Positions 47,619 through 55,212 of a stretch of DNA of 64,000 nucleotides are shown piece after piece (within the stretch, counting starts at the first letter, position 1; every line of letters starts with the position of its first letter). The notes under the pieces were generated by a model. That model did no database searches. It had not been told where the DNA came from and was given only the letters and a program-made list of their open reading frames with translations. The position numbers and the translations under genes are program-made. Source of the stretch: Marinobacter vinifirmus. Its GTDB lineage: Bacteria; Pseudomonadota; Gammaproteobacteria; Pseudomonadales; Oleiphilaceae. The DNA lies in NCBI RefSeq assembly GCF_002258215.1, contig NZ_NEFY01000002.1, positions 310,001 through 374,000 on the forward strand. Direction: 5' to 3'.

Positions 47619-48530
47619 TCAGAGATTCAGCACGTCCAGTCGGCCGAAGTCCTGTTCCGGCTCCGCAGACTGCACCACCGCCTGGCGCTTGCCGCCCAGC
47701 CGCTTGCCTTCCTTGAAATCGTACAGGTTCGGATCCGCCAGGTGCGATGGCTCGACGTTGCACAGGGCCCGGAACATGGTTTCCAGCCGCCCCGGATGCT
47801 GCTTGCCCCAGGTCTGGAACATTTCCTTGATCACCTGCCGCTGGAGGTTTTCCTGGGAACCGCAAAGGTTGCAGGGAATGATGGGAAAATTCCGCAGTCC
47901 CGCATAGCGGGCAATATCCTTCTCCCGGGCATAGGCCAGCGGGCGGATGACCGTGTTACGGCCGTCGTCGCTGTGAAGAACCGGGGGCATGGATTTCAGC
48001 TTGCCGCCATAGAACATGTTCAGGAACAGGGTTTCCAGCATGTCATCGCGGTGATGGCCCAGGGCGATCTTGGTAATACCGTGCTCTTCGGCAAAGTTGT
48101 AGAGAATGCCTCGCCGCAGGCGGGAACACAGACCACAGGTCGTCTTGCCCTCAGGCACTTTCTCTTTGACGATGCTGTAGGTGTCTTTCTCGATGATGTG
48201 GTATTCGATACCCAGCGACTTCAGGTACTCAGGCAGGATCTCTTCCGGGAAGCCCGGCTGCTTCTGGTCCAGGTTGACGGCAATCAGCTCGAAACGTACC
48301 GGCGCACTTTTCTGCAGGTTCAGCAGAATATCCAGCATGGCGTAGGAATCCTTGCCGCCAGACAGGCAACACATCACCTTGTCGCCCGCTTCGATCATCG
48401 AGAAGTCGGCAATGGCCTGCCCCACGTCCCGGCGCAGCCGTTTCTGCAGTTTGTTCAGCTCCAGTTTCTGGCGACGCTCCTGCTCGGACATCGGCGCCTG
48501 CTCGGCATTGGCGATCATGGCTTCGGACAT
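47619..48530 (-). CDS. ttcA: tRNA 2-thiocytidine synthetase TtcA
   Basis: A 304-residue enzyme that thiolates C32 of certain tRNAs. The ATP PP-loop is SGGKDS (57-62). Two CxxC motifs, [11 protein letters not shown] and [11 protein letters not shown], hold the iron-sulfur cluster. The start at 48530 is a compromise: an ATG at 48518 and the longer frame to 48566 are possible, and none has a strong ribosome site. In Pseudomonas, ttcA is close to anr and hemN, which are absent here. Confidence 0.95.
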   Translation of the reverse strand: MSEAMIANAEQAPMSEQERRQKLELNKLQKRLRRDVGQAIADFSMIEAGDKVMCCLSGGKDSYAMLDILLNLQKSAPVRFELIAVNLDQKQPGFPEEILPEYLKSLGIEYHIIEKDTYSIVKEKVPEGKTTCGLCSRLRRGILYNFAEEHGITKIALGHHRDDMLETLFLNMFYGGKLKSMPPVLHSDDGRNTVIRPLAYAREKDIARYAGLRNFPIIPCNLCGSQENLQRQVIKEMFQTWGKQHPGRLETMFRALCNVEPSHLADPNLYDFKEGKRLGGKRQAVVQSAEPEQDFGRLDVLNL

Positions 48531-48682
48531 TCTGTTGGCACACTTGCAAGGTAAATGAGGCGGCAATTATACGCGCCCCGATTGCCGAGTGACAGGGCCC
48601 CCGGGCTCGGTACTTTCCTAAGTGCGCCGCACTCCACTTCCCTCCACCCCGATGCTTTCACGTGCTGGCAGAGTGTCATACC

Positions 48683-49357
48683 ATGGCCGCCATGAATACA
48701 CCCGCACCTTCCACCCGACCGGACCAATCCCCGATCAGCCGCGATCAGCTCGCCTGGCTTGAGCAGCAGGCCGACCACCTGCAGGTGGCTGCCGAACATG
48801 AACTTCGGGCGGCAGGCGCTTCCGGGCTGACAGAGCTGGCTTTGATCCGTGCCTTGCAAAGCCCTCGCTGGCAACTCATCGAGCCCGTTACCTTCAGCGA
48901 CCCGACCGCGCTCTATCCTGTGCACTTCCTGCTTTTCCATGCCCTTTACCGGCTGCAATCGGAGCTGGCACAGGCCAGTGAAACACTGGTGATTTCCCCG
49001 CTTCGATTGTGTATTTTGACGACCGGCTCCGGCAATACCCGGGCCCTGCCGGCAGAAGAAGATCCGCTCAGAAGCTTTTACCTGGATATTTCCCGGTACT
49101 TCCTGTCCGGCCACGATATCCGGGGCATGATGGAGCGCTTCCTGGCTGGCGTAACACTGGCCGGCAGCCCGGAGGACGTTCAGGAAGCCGCGCAGGTGCT
49201 CGGCTTTGATACACTGCCCGGCGACTTCGATACCGTGAAGCAGCGATTCCGCCGGCGGGTGATGCAAGCCCATCCGGATCGCGGCGGGCGCACAGAAGAT
49301 ATCCAGGAGCTGAACCGGGCGTTTTCCGTCCTCAAACGTCACTTTACCCGGCAATAG
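48683..49357 (+). CDS. DnaJ-related co-chaperone
   Basis: About 224 residues. The N-terminal 150 residues match the DNAJ_related family seen in gammaproteobacteria (YPVHFLLFHALYRLQ, then DISRYFLSGHDI), and the C-terminus is a J domain with the HPD motif in MQAHPDRGGRTEDIQELNRAF. Such proteins would stimulate an Hsp70 partner; the client is unknown. The ATG at 48683 is chosen over GTG 48662; ATG 48692 is also possible. It lies six bases before the deacetylase gene. Confidence 0.86.
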   Translation: MAAMNTPAPSTRPDQSPISRDQLAWLEQQADHLQVAAEHELRAAGASGLTELALIRALQSPRWQLIEPVTFSDPTALYPVHFLLFHALYRLQSELAQASETLVISPLRLCILTTGSGNTRALPAEEDPLRSFYLDISRYFLSGHDIRGMMERFLAGVTLAGSPEDVQEAAQVLGFDTLPGDFDTVKQRFRRRVMQAHPDRGGRTEDIQELNRAFSVLKRHFTRQ

Positions 49358-49363
49358 ACTGAC

Positions 49364-50392
49364 ATGACCCGACTCAACCGATTCGCAGCTGCGGCCGTCC
49401 TTGGCCTGACAGTTTCCGCACCCCACGCCCTTGCCGACCTTGTTGTGCTGCAGTATCACCATGTGGCCGACCATACGCCTCCGGCCACCAGCACCTCCCG
49501 CTCATTGTTTGAAGCCCAGCTGGCCATGATCAGTGACTTGAACCTTGAAGTTGTGCCACTGCTGCCCGCAACCCGGCAGGCGCTGGCCGGTGAGGATGAC
49601 AGCAACCGTGTTGCCATCAACTTTGACGACGCCTACGAGTCGGTCTATCAAACTGCCGCGCCATTGCTCGAACGCCATGGCATGCCCTACACCATCTTTG
49701 TAAACACCGACGCCATCGGCAGCCGGGGCTACATGAGCTGGGAACAGTTGCAGGAGCTGGCCACCGACGAACAGGTGACCATTGCCAACCACAGCGCTGA
49801 CCACGGCCACCTGGCCCGCAAGCCCGGTGAACCCGAAGCCCAATGGCACAAGCGGACAGACCACAGCCTGGACCAGGCCCAGCGCACGCTGAAAACCCAG
49901 CTGGGGGTGGAAGAGCCTATGTTTGCCTACCCCTACGGTGAGTTCGACGAAAAACTGGAGGGCAAACTGGAAGCCAGGGGCTGGCTGGGATTCGGGCAAC
50001 AGTCCGGGGCAATTGGCCGCTATTCCCACAGCACCCGATTGCCCCGTTTTCCCATGGCGAACAGCTTTGGCCAGCTTGGAAGCCTGAAAGACAAGCTGCT
50101 GAGCAAGGCCTTTCCAGTGCCCGCCAGCGAGTTACCCGACGGCGTACTGGAAACCAACCCGCCGGAACTGGTGTTCGAACCGGGGGAAAAACTGACCGCA
50201 GACCGGCTCACCTGCTTTGCCTCCGGCCAGGGCCGCATCGAATTCCGGACAACCGGCAATCGGGTCTCGGTGAAGGCACCAAAGGCATTCGACAGCCGGC
50301 GTTTTCGCTATAACTGCACCCACCCGGCAGGTGATGGCAGCTACTACTGGCTATCCCAGCAATGGCTAAACCTGGACGCTCCGGAAGACTGA
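49364..50392 (+). CDS. Secreted polysaccharide deacetylase (NodB-like)
   Basis: A 342-residue protein with a signal peptide (cleavage after APHALA) and a CE4 deacetylase domain. Metal and catalytic residues are in VAINFDDAY (Asp pair) and NHSADHGHL (the HSxxH zinc motif), followed by FAYPYGEFD. The C-terminal 100 residues form a separate beta domain. PgaB and related enzymes deacetylate poly-GlcNAc, but the pga partners are not here. It is convergent with the lipoprotein gene of the C39 operon, four bases apart. Confidence 0.88.
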   Translation: MTRLNRFAAAAVLGLTVSAPHALADLVVLQYHHVADHTPPATSTSRSLFEAQLAMISDLNLEVVPLLPATRQALAGEDDSNRVAINFDDAYESVYQTAAPLLERHGMPYTIFVNTDAIGSRGYMSWEQLQELATDEQVTIANHSADHGHLARKPGEPEAQWHKRTDHSLDQAQRTLKTQLGVEEPMFAYPYGEFDEKLEGKLEARGWLGFGQQSGAIGRYSHSTRLPRFPMANSFGQLGSLKDKLLSKAFPVPASELPDGVLETNPPELVFEPGEKLTADRLTCFASGQGRIEFRTTGNRVSVKAPKAFDSRRFRYNCTHPAGDGSYYWLSQQWLNLDAPED

Positions 50393-50396
50393 TCCC

Positions 50397-51452
50397 TTAC
50401 TCTTCGAAGGTGGTCAAGCCGAGTTCACCGTATGGCACATGGGGAATCGCCACGGGGCCGTGATCGGCGTCGTACACGGTTTGCGCGCGCAGGTCTTCGC
50501 TGCGGGTGAGCACCAATAACCAACGCTCACCCTGCCCCGGGAACACCGGCACCCAGGCTTCCAGGTAGCCCCGCTTACGCCAGGTTTCCGGGTAATAATC
50601 CATCACCAGGTCGGTAATCAGGCGAACCGGGCGAAAATCCCGATCCAGAAACGCCAGTGTGGGCACGAACACGCCCTTGTGGGCGTAGGAGCGCAGTCGC
50701 GTTACAAAGCCATGGGTAAACTCACCGGAGGGCAAGGCCACCAGCTGGAAGGCGGACTCGCCACTGCTGAAATCATAAACCGGGGAATCTTCGGTGATAC
50801 GAACGCCGAACTCCCTTCCCTCCTGCCAGTGCTGGAACTCCTTGTTGGATAACGCTTCACAGCAGTTACCGGCAAAGGTGGTCAACACGTTCTCCGGTTC
50901 ACGCTCGATGCCGAGGACGGCAAAGGCATCCGGATCATGGCCGGCTACGGGCTCGGCCTCTCCGGATTCCTGCCGGGGCAGGTAAACGCTGGCGGGGGTC
51001 AGGTTCAGTGGCGCCATGTCCGGGTTACGTTCCCGCTCGGTGCGGGTATCCGGCTTGTAATAGCTGACCCGGACAATGCCGTTGGCATCTCGCCAGGTGT
51101 AATAGGGCTGCCGCTGCCCCGGCCGGATAAAACCGTCCCGGGCCAGCTCTTCGCCATCCGGGTAGTTTTCGGTGGTGTAGTCGCCGGCATCCTCAAGCTT
51201 GCTGGCAGCATCGGGCTCGCCCAGTGCCCTCTTGGGAGGTAAGCCCGCAGTCTCGGCAACGTCTTCTCTTTCCGGGCTTTCGGATTCTGATTCTGCTTCG
51301 GGAATGCGGGAGTAACGTACCTGGCCCTGTTCGTCTACCCAGGTGAAGTAACCGTCCCGCTGCTCGATGGGGGTTCCGCCCAACTGGCAGCCCGCCGACA
51401 GGGCCACTGCCAGAACACAGCCTGCCAACCGGACGGATCGCATCAGAACCAT
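50397..51452 (-). CDS. Outer-membrane lipoprotein with two DUF4124-like motifs and a MalM-like domain
   Basis: A 351-residue lipoprotein: lipobox LSAGC with Cys22 followed by Gln, predicting outer-membrane sorting. Two short motifs resemble each other, YFTWVDEQGQVRYSRIPE and YYTWRDANGIVRVSYYKP, like the DUF4124 start of envelope proteins, separated by an acidic stretch. The C-terminal 190 residues (FAGNCCEALSNKEFQHW onward) resemble MalM/FilE. FilE of Acinetobacter is annotated as a putative pilus-assembly protein, without experimental proof known to me. It is the last gene of the leftward operon. GGGAG is nine bases before the ATG. Confidence 0.75.
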   Translation of the reverse strand: MVLMRSVRLAGCVLAVALSAGCQLGGTPIEQRDGYFTWVDEQGQVRYSRIPEAESESESPEREDVAETAGLPPKRALGEPDAASKLEDAGDYTTENYPDGEELARDGFIRPGQRQPYYTWRDANGIVRVSYYKPDTRTERERNPDMAPLNLTPASVYLPRQESGEAEPVAGHDPDAFAVLGIEREPENVLTTFAGNCCEALSNKEFQHWQEGREFGVRITEDSPVYDFSSGESAFQLVALPSGEFTHGFVTRLRSYAHKGVFVPTLAFLDRDFRPVRLITDLVMDYYPETWRKRGYLEAWVPVFPGQGERWLLVLTRSEDLRAQTVYDADHGPVAIPHVPYGELGLTTFEE

Positions 51453-51475
51453 GACAAACTACTCCCCGGACTGCA

Positions 51476-53101
51476 TCAGAATTTGGTACGGAAACTCAGC
51501 CCCGCCATCACAACCCGCAGCGAAGTCTTGATCTCCAGATCCGCATAGGGGTTGTAAATGATATTGGTGATGTTGTCACAGTTTACGTTACAGCTGCTGT
51601 CTGCCGGAATAGTCTCGATAGACTGCAGGTAAGACAGGTTCAGGTCGATTTCCGTGTCTTTGTCCCAGCGATACCCCAGCCCTACGCTGTACAGATTGGC
51701 TCCGCCGAACGGCGCCATGATGGAACGCTGATCGTCCGGAATTACCGAATCCCGGATCTCGACACCCGCCCGCAGGTCCAGTCGGGACGACACATGCAGC
51801 TCCGCGCCAAAGGCCCAGTTCCACTGGCTCTTGAAGCCCAGCGGCAGGCGCAGGCTGTCTGGCGTGGCGTTGTCCGGCGACAGAATCCGGGCGGCGTTCA
51901 GGAACTCCAGCTTGCGGTCGAACTTGAACTCGAAGGCGTCCCACTGGGCAAAGTCGGTCCAGCCGATGTCGGCGTTCAGGGTCAGCATCGGGTGCACATC
52001 CACGCTGATCCCGGTCTGGAAATGCTGCGGATACACCAGGTCCATACTGACGTTCCCGGCCTCCCGGGGGGCACCGGAAGGCAGGCTCAGAATAGCCGAG
52101 GTTATAGCCCCCAATACAGAACCGTTAACGCTTTGCCAGAACCCGGTCCAGTCATCGGTGTACTGGATCTCGAACTGGCCTTTCAGGTTCATGTCCGCTT
52201 CGGAGGTGTAGCTGGCACCCCAGCGGAACCAGTCCGTGGGCTCCCACATGACACCCAGGGCGTAGGTGGGCGAGATGGTTTCCTGCAAGTTCAGGTTCAT
52301 CGCGCCGATATCGTCCCAGGGGCCCACGTTACCGCCACACAGAGCCAGCCAGGGTTGCAGGGGTTCGTCACCGCTTTCACAGTTGAAAGCGTCCTGCAGA
52401 ACCTCTGCCACACCAATCAGCATGTTCGGTGCCCGCATGTACTGGTCTGCCGCAAACCCGAAATGGGACAGGTGAATACCGGCACCCACCGACCATTCAT
52501 CGTTTATCTCATAGCCAACCGTGGGGGAAAGATAGGTTGTCCGCTGAAGCGTTGCAGCCTGGGGCTGGTAACGGCCGGGATCGTCTTTCTCCCGGTAAAA
52601 ACCGGCGGCCATCGGCATATAGAACGCGTTGGCAAAGGTCAGCTTTGAGCCGGGTGGCTTGATACTGATACCAGCAGAGGGCGCTACCGCCGGCCCCGGC
52701 GGCAGCCGCAGAATGCCATAGCCGGGAACGTACAGGGCGACGTTATTGGTGTGGCTGTGAGTATTGGCCACCGGGTCCCGCTGCTTGCCGGTCAGGGGGT
52801 CTGTTTCCAGGCCTTTGATACCGAAAATCTCGTAGTCTTCATCCGCGATGAAGTCGGCATCAATATCCAGGTAGATACTCAGCACGTTGACTTCAAGCTG
52901 GCGACCATCCAGCTTGGTGAGGCCTGCCGGGTTGTAATGAATGGCCATCAAACCCGGGGGATCGGCGGTTACCGCGTTCCCCAGTGCCAGTGCCTTGGGG
53001 TGCAGCGTCAGGTTCTGGGTCATCTGCGCCTGGGCACCGCAGGACAGGCTTGCCGCGATCAGCGCTCCCAGAATGCGTCGCTTGTGACTAGGTTGTCCCA
53101 T
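51476..53101 (-). CDS. OmpP1/FadL/TodX-family outer-membrane porin
   Basis: A 541-residue FadL-family beta-barrel. The signal peptide ends at CGAQAQ. The hatch region has MAIHYNPAGLTKLDGRQ with the NPA motif of hydrophobic-substrate transporters. The barrel is seen as alternating aromatic strands to a C-terminal phenylalanine (FRTKF). AAGGGAAG stands before the ATG at 53101; a longer frame to 53143 would overlap the preceding gene. FadL proteins take up fatty acids or hydrocarbons. In Marinobacter, the FadL-type AupA with AupB takes up alkanes (from memory), but this operon differs in its other genes. Confidence 0.88.
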   Translation of the reverse strand: MGQPSHKRRILGALIAASLSCGAQAQMTQNLTLHPKALALGNAVTADPPGLMAIHYNPAGLTKLDGRQLEVNVLSIYLDIDADFIADEDYEIFGIKGLETDPLTGKQRDPVANTHSHTNNVALYVPGYGILRLPPGPAVAPSAGISIKPPGSKLTFANAFYMPMAAGFYREKDDPGRYQPQAATLQRTTYLSPTVGYEINDEWSVGAGIHLSHFGFAADQYMRAPNMLIGVAEVLQDAFNCESGDEPLQPWLALCGGNVGPWDDIGAMNLNLQETISPTYALGVMWEPTDWFRWGASYTSEADMNLKGQFEIQYTDDWTGFWQSVNGSVLGAITSAILSLPSGAPREAGNVSMDLVYPQHFQTGISVDVHPMLTLNADIGWTDFAQWDAFEFKFDRKLEFLNAARILSPDNATPDSLRLPLGFKSQWNWAFGAELHVSSRLDLRAGVEIRDSVIPDDQRSIMAPFGGANLYSVGLGYRWDKDTEIDLNLSYLQSIETIPADSSCNVNCDNITNIIYNPYADLEIKTSLRVVMAGLSFRTKF

Positions 53102-53139
53102 GAAAATCTTCCCTTCCCGTGAAACGTCTGCAGCTCCAA

Positions 53140-54150
53140 TCACTCTTTGAGGCCGGAGAAATTAATGGGCAGGGATATACCCAGGGAGAAATCCGGGGCA
53201 TCTTCGGTCAGGCCAATCCCCAGACTGGTGTTTACGATGGTCATATCACTGACCCGGGTACCCAGCGACATGCTCAGGAAGCCCGTCATCTGGTCCTGGG
53301 CTACGGCCTGGTCGCCGTTAGAGAAAGTCAGAACGGTCTGGTCGCTGTAGCTGACCTGGGCCGAGATACTCAGGGAAATGTCATAAGACAGTGAATAGGC
53401 AAAGCCCGCGGAGCCGGAGAGACCAAAGCCGGGCTCCACCTTCTCTAGCAGGCGGGCACCACGAACCTGTTCCAGGCCGTCTTCGGTCAGGTTATAGGTT
53501 GCACTGAGCGAACCGAACACCACCACCGGGTCCAGCACCTTGGACATACTCAGGCCGCCACCAACGGAGTAATAACCGCTACCGGTAGACAGCTGTTCCT
53601 TGATGTCGATCTCGTAGGGGCTGACACCGGTCTTGCTGTTCAGGGTGCCAAAGAAGGTAGCCGAAGCCTTGCCGGGTACGTAGGCAAAGGGCTGCCAGCG
53701 GGCCGTAAAGGAGATGTCGCCGAAGTCGTAAACATTCAGCTCGTCCTCGGTATCGTACTTGACCACCAGCGGTACCCGGGTACCAACCGTAAGGTTGTCC
53801 AGCAAGCCGTAGTCGTAGGAAAAGGCATTGGTGAAGTTATGGGTAGCTGACGGCACCACATCCAGATTGCGCACCGAACCATTGGTAATGGCCAGGTCCA
53901 GGCGCTGATCCCCGGTGTAGGAATAGTCGAAGGAATAGTTCAGGGAGTGAGATCCCTTCTTCTGCAACGAATAGTTCTTCTCGGCAGCCTGGAACACTTC
54001 CTCGAGCTGCTTGGTGGAATCTTCATCACCTTCCTGGCGTGACAGGGCTTCCCGCGCCTGGTCAACATTTCCGTCCTGGGCCATCGCCATGCCCGGAAGC
54101 ACACCGGCCGCGGAAACAAGGATAAAACCTCGCACTAACCAACGATTCAT
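53140..54150 (-). CDS. Beta-barrel outer-membrane protein with N-terminal helical segment, FapF/FilC-like
   Basis: A 336-residue protein: signal peptide cleaved after AMA near residue 24, a helical, charged stretch (about 28-65, QAREALSRQEGDEDSTKQLE), then about 12 amphipathic strands beginning SLNYSFDYSYTG and ending SLGISLPINF. The barrel resembles the phenol-MetA-degradation type. FapF, the amyloid export pore of Pseudomonas, has the same order: coiled coil, then barrel. It follows the C39 peptidase gene, a partner also found in fap (fapD). A general transporter of unknown cargo is the alternative. Confidence 0.75.
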   Translation of the reverse strand: MNRWLVRGFILVSAAGVLPGMAMAQDGNVDQAREALSRQEGDEDSTKQLEEVFQAAEKNYSLQKKGSHSLNYSFDYSYTGDQRLDLAITNGSVRNLDVVPSATHNFTNAFSYDYGLLDNLTVGTRVPLVVKYDTEDELNVYDFGDISFTARWQPFAYVPGKASATFFGTLNSKTGVSPYEIDIKEQLSTGSGYYSVGGGLSMSKVLDPVVVFGSLSATYNLTEDGLEQVRGARLLEKVEPGFGLSGSAGFAYSLSYDISLSISAQVSYSDQTVLTFSNGDQAVAQDQMTGFLSMSLGTRVSDMTIVNTSLGIGLTEDAPDFSLGISLPINFSGLKE

Positions 54151-54207
54151 CCTGACTCCCTACTCTTATTGGTTTTATTCCTGATCCGGGGAAAACCGCC
54201 CGGAAAA

Positions 54208-55008
54208 TTAGTTTCGACGGTAGTAAAGCTGTTTACGGGTATTCTCAACGCTACCGTCAGGATTGTTCTTCTGGCGTTCCAGCAAGTTCTGGACGCGTCT
54301 TTCTGTGGATTCGGCGAACGCCGGCATCTGTTGGATAGCCAGCAGTGTCATGGTCTGGTCGTCTACAAAGCGCAGGTCTTCCTCTTTCAGTTCGAGGTTG
54401 TCCAGCGGCTTGTCGCTGCCCGGGAAGACAATGAACAGCACGTTGTCGTCCCACTTCTCCTGGAACTGGGCCACGGTAAAGGAAATATTGCCGACGGCGG
54501 GGTCGGCCAGGTAAACACGGTCATCCCGGATGGTGCGGAGCACTACAAAGTGTTTGAAGCCGGCGTGGTCGATGGGCACGATAGCCGGGTGATCCAGCTC
54601 CATCAGGTCGTCAATCTCGGCTTTGAAGCCGCCAGAGGGATAACCCAAAGCCGTCACCAGGCGCTTCATATCGAGCATGGAAAAGGCCCGGCGCTGGACG
54701 ATGCGATCGCTCTCACCGTAATGCAGCAGCCCTTCCATCACCTGCCGTTCAGAGAGGGTCCGGCCAAGATAGAAATTGAGGACCGTGGTCAGTGCCGCAC
54801 TGCCACAGCTGTAGTCGTAGGCCTGGCGCACGATGTTCCGGAACTTCTGCTCGACCAGGGGCTCCACCCGCACATCAGAGCGTTGCTCAACCGGGCTCGC
54901 ATCCACCTTGTGCTCCAGCACGATGGTGCCCGGCTCGAACGGCTCTACCTCGGTGGCTTCCTGCACCATGGCGAATGTGAGAAGGGATCCGGCCAGCACC
55001 AGCAGCAT
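54208..55008 (-). CDS. Exported C39-family cysteine peptidase, FapD/FilB-like
   Basis: A 266-residue protein with an N-terminal signal or anchor (about 1-16) and a C39 peptidase domain. The triad reads Cys68 in YDYSCGSAALTT, His153 in GFKHFVVLR and Asp169 in YLADP, with Gln62 in VRQAYD as oxyanion residue. C39 domains cleave leader peptides after double Gly in ABC exporters; here it stands alone without an ABC transporter, as in FapD of the amyloid system. It is the first gene of the operon. After about residue 200 the C-terminal helices have no clear family. Confidence 0.82.
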   Translation of the reverse strand: MLLVLAGSLLTFAMVQEATEVEPFEPGTIVLEHKVDASPVEQRSDVRVEPLVEQKFRNIVRQAYDYSCGSAALTTVLNFYLGRTLSERQVMEGLLHYGESDRIVQRRAFSMLDMKRLVTALGYPSGGFKAEIDDLMELDHPAIVPIDHAGFKHFVVLRTIRDDRVYLADPAVGNISFTVAQFQEKWDDNVLFIVFPGSDKPLDNLELKEEDLRFVDDQTMTLLAIQQMPAFAESTERRVQNLLERQKNNPDGSVENTRKQLYYRRN

Positions 55009-55029
55009 TTTGCAAAGTTCCTGTTTTTA

Positions 55030-55080
55030 TTGGATGTGCAACTTTCTTGGATGTGCAACGTCGGCGTTACATGTTGTAAC
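55030..55080 (-). promoter_or_regulatory. Direct and inverted repeats upstream of the C39 operon
   Basis: TTGGATGTGCAAC occurs twice in tandem at 55030-55042 and 55047-55059, with a 17-base period. Next to it, GTTACA-tgt-TGTAAC at 55066-55080 is a perfect inverted repeat. The cluster lies 22-72 bases upstream of the first gene of the leftward operon, so these are probable binding sites. I see no clear -35/-10 or sigma-54 sequence. Confidence 0.6.
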
Positions 55081-55181
55081 CGTAAGATACCGAAATCGAA
55101 TCGGGCTTAAAGATAACTGTGCCTCAAATCTGTAGCTGCAGGCGGGGCCAGCAGCGACAGTACTGAGAACTGGTTCAAGGG

Positions 55182-55208
55182 AGGGAAAGGCCGGACAGCG
55201 TCCGGCCC
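55182..55208 (-). terminator. Intrinsic terminator of the DASS symporter gene
   Basis: GGCCGGAC (55189-55196) pairs perfectly with GTCCGGCC (55200-55207) around a three-base loop. Read on the minus strand it is followed by TTTCCCTC, five bases after the symporter stop codon. This separates the symporter from the C39 operon. Confidence 0.8.
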
Positions 55209-55212
55209 TCAA

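Noticed and set aside
55027..55212. A 61-codon minus-strand frame directly upstream of the C39 gene, considered as a missing fibre subunit or secreted peptide
   Set aside because: It has no signal peptide, no repeats and no ribosome site, and it contains the terminator hairpin and promoter repeats.
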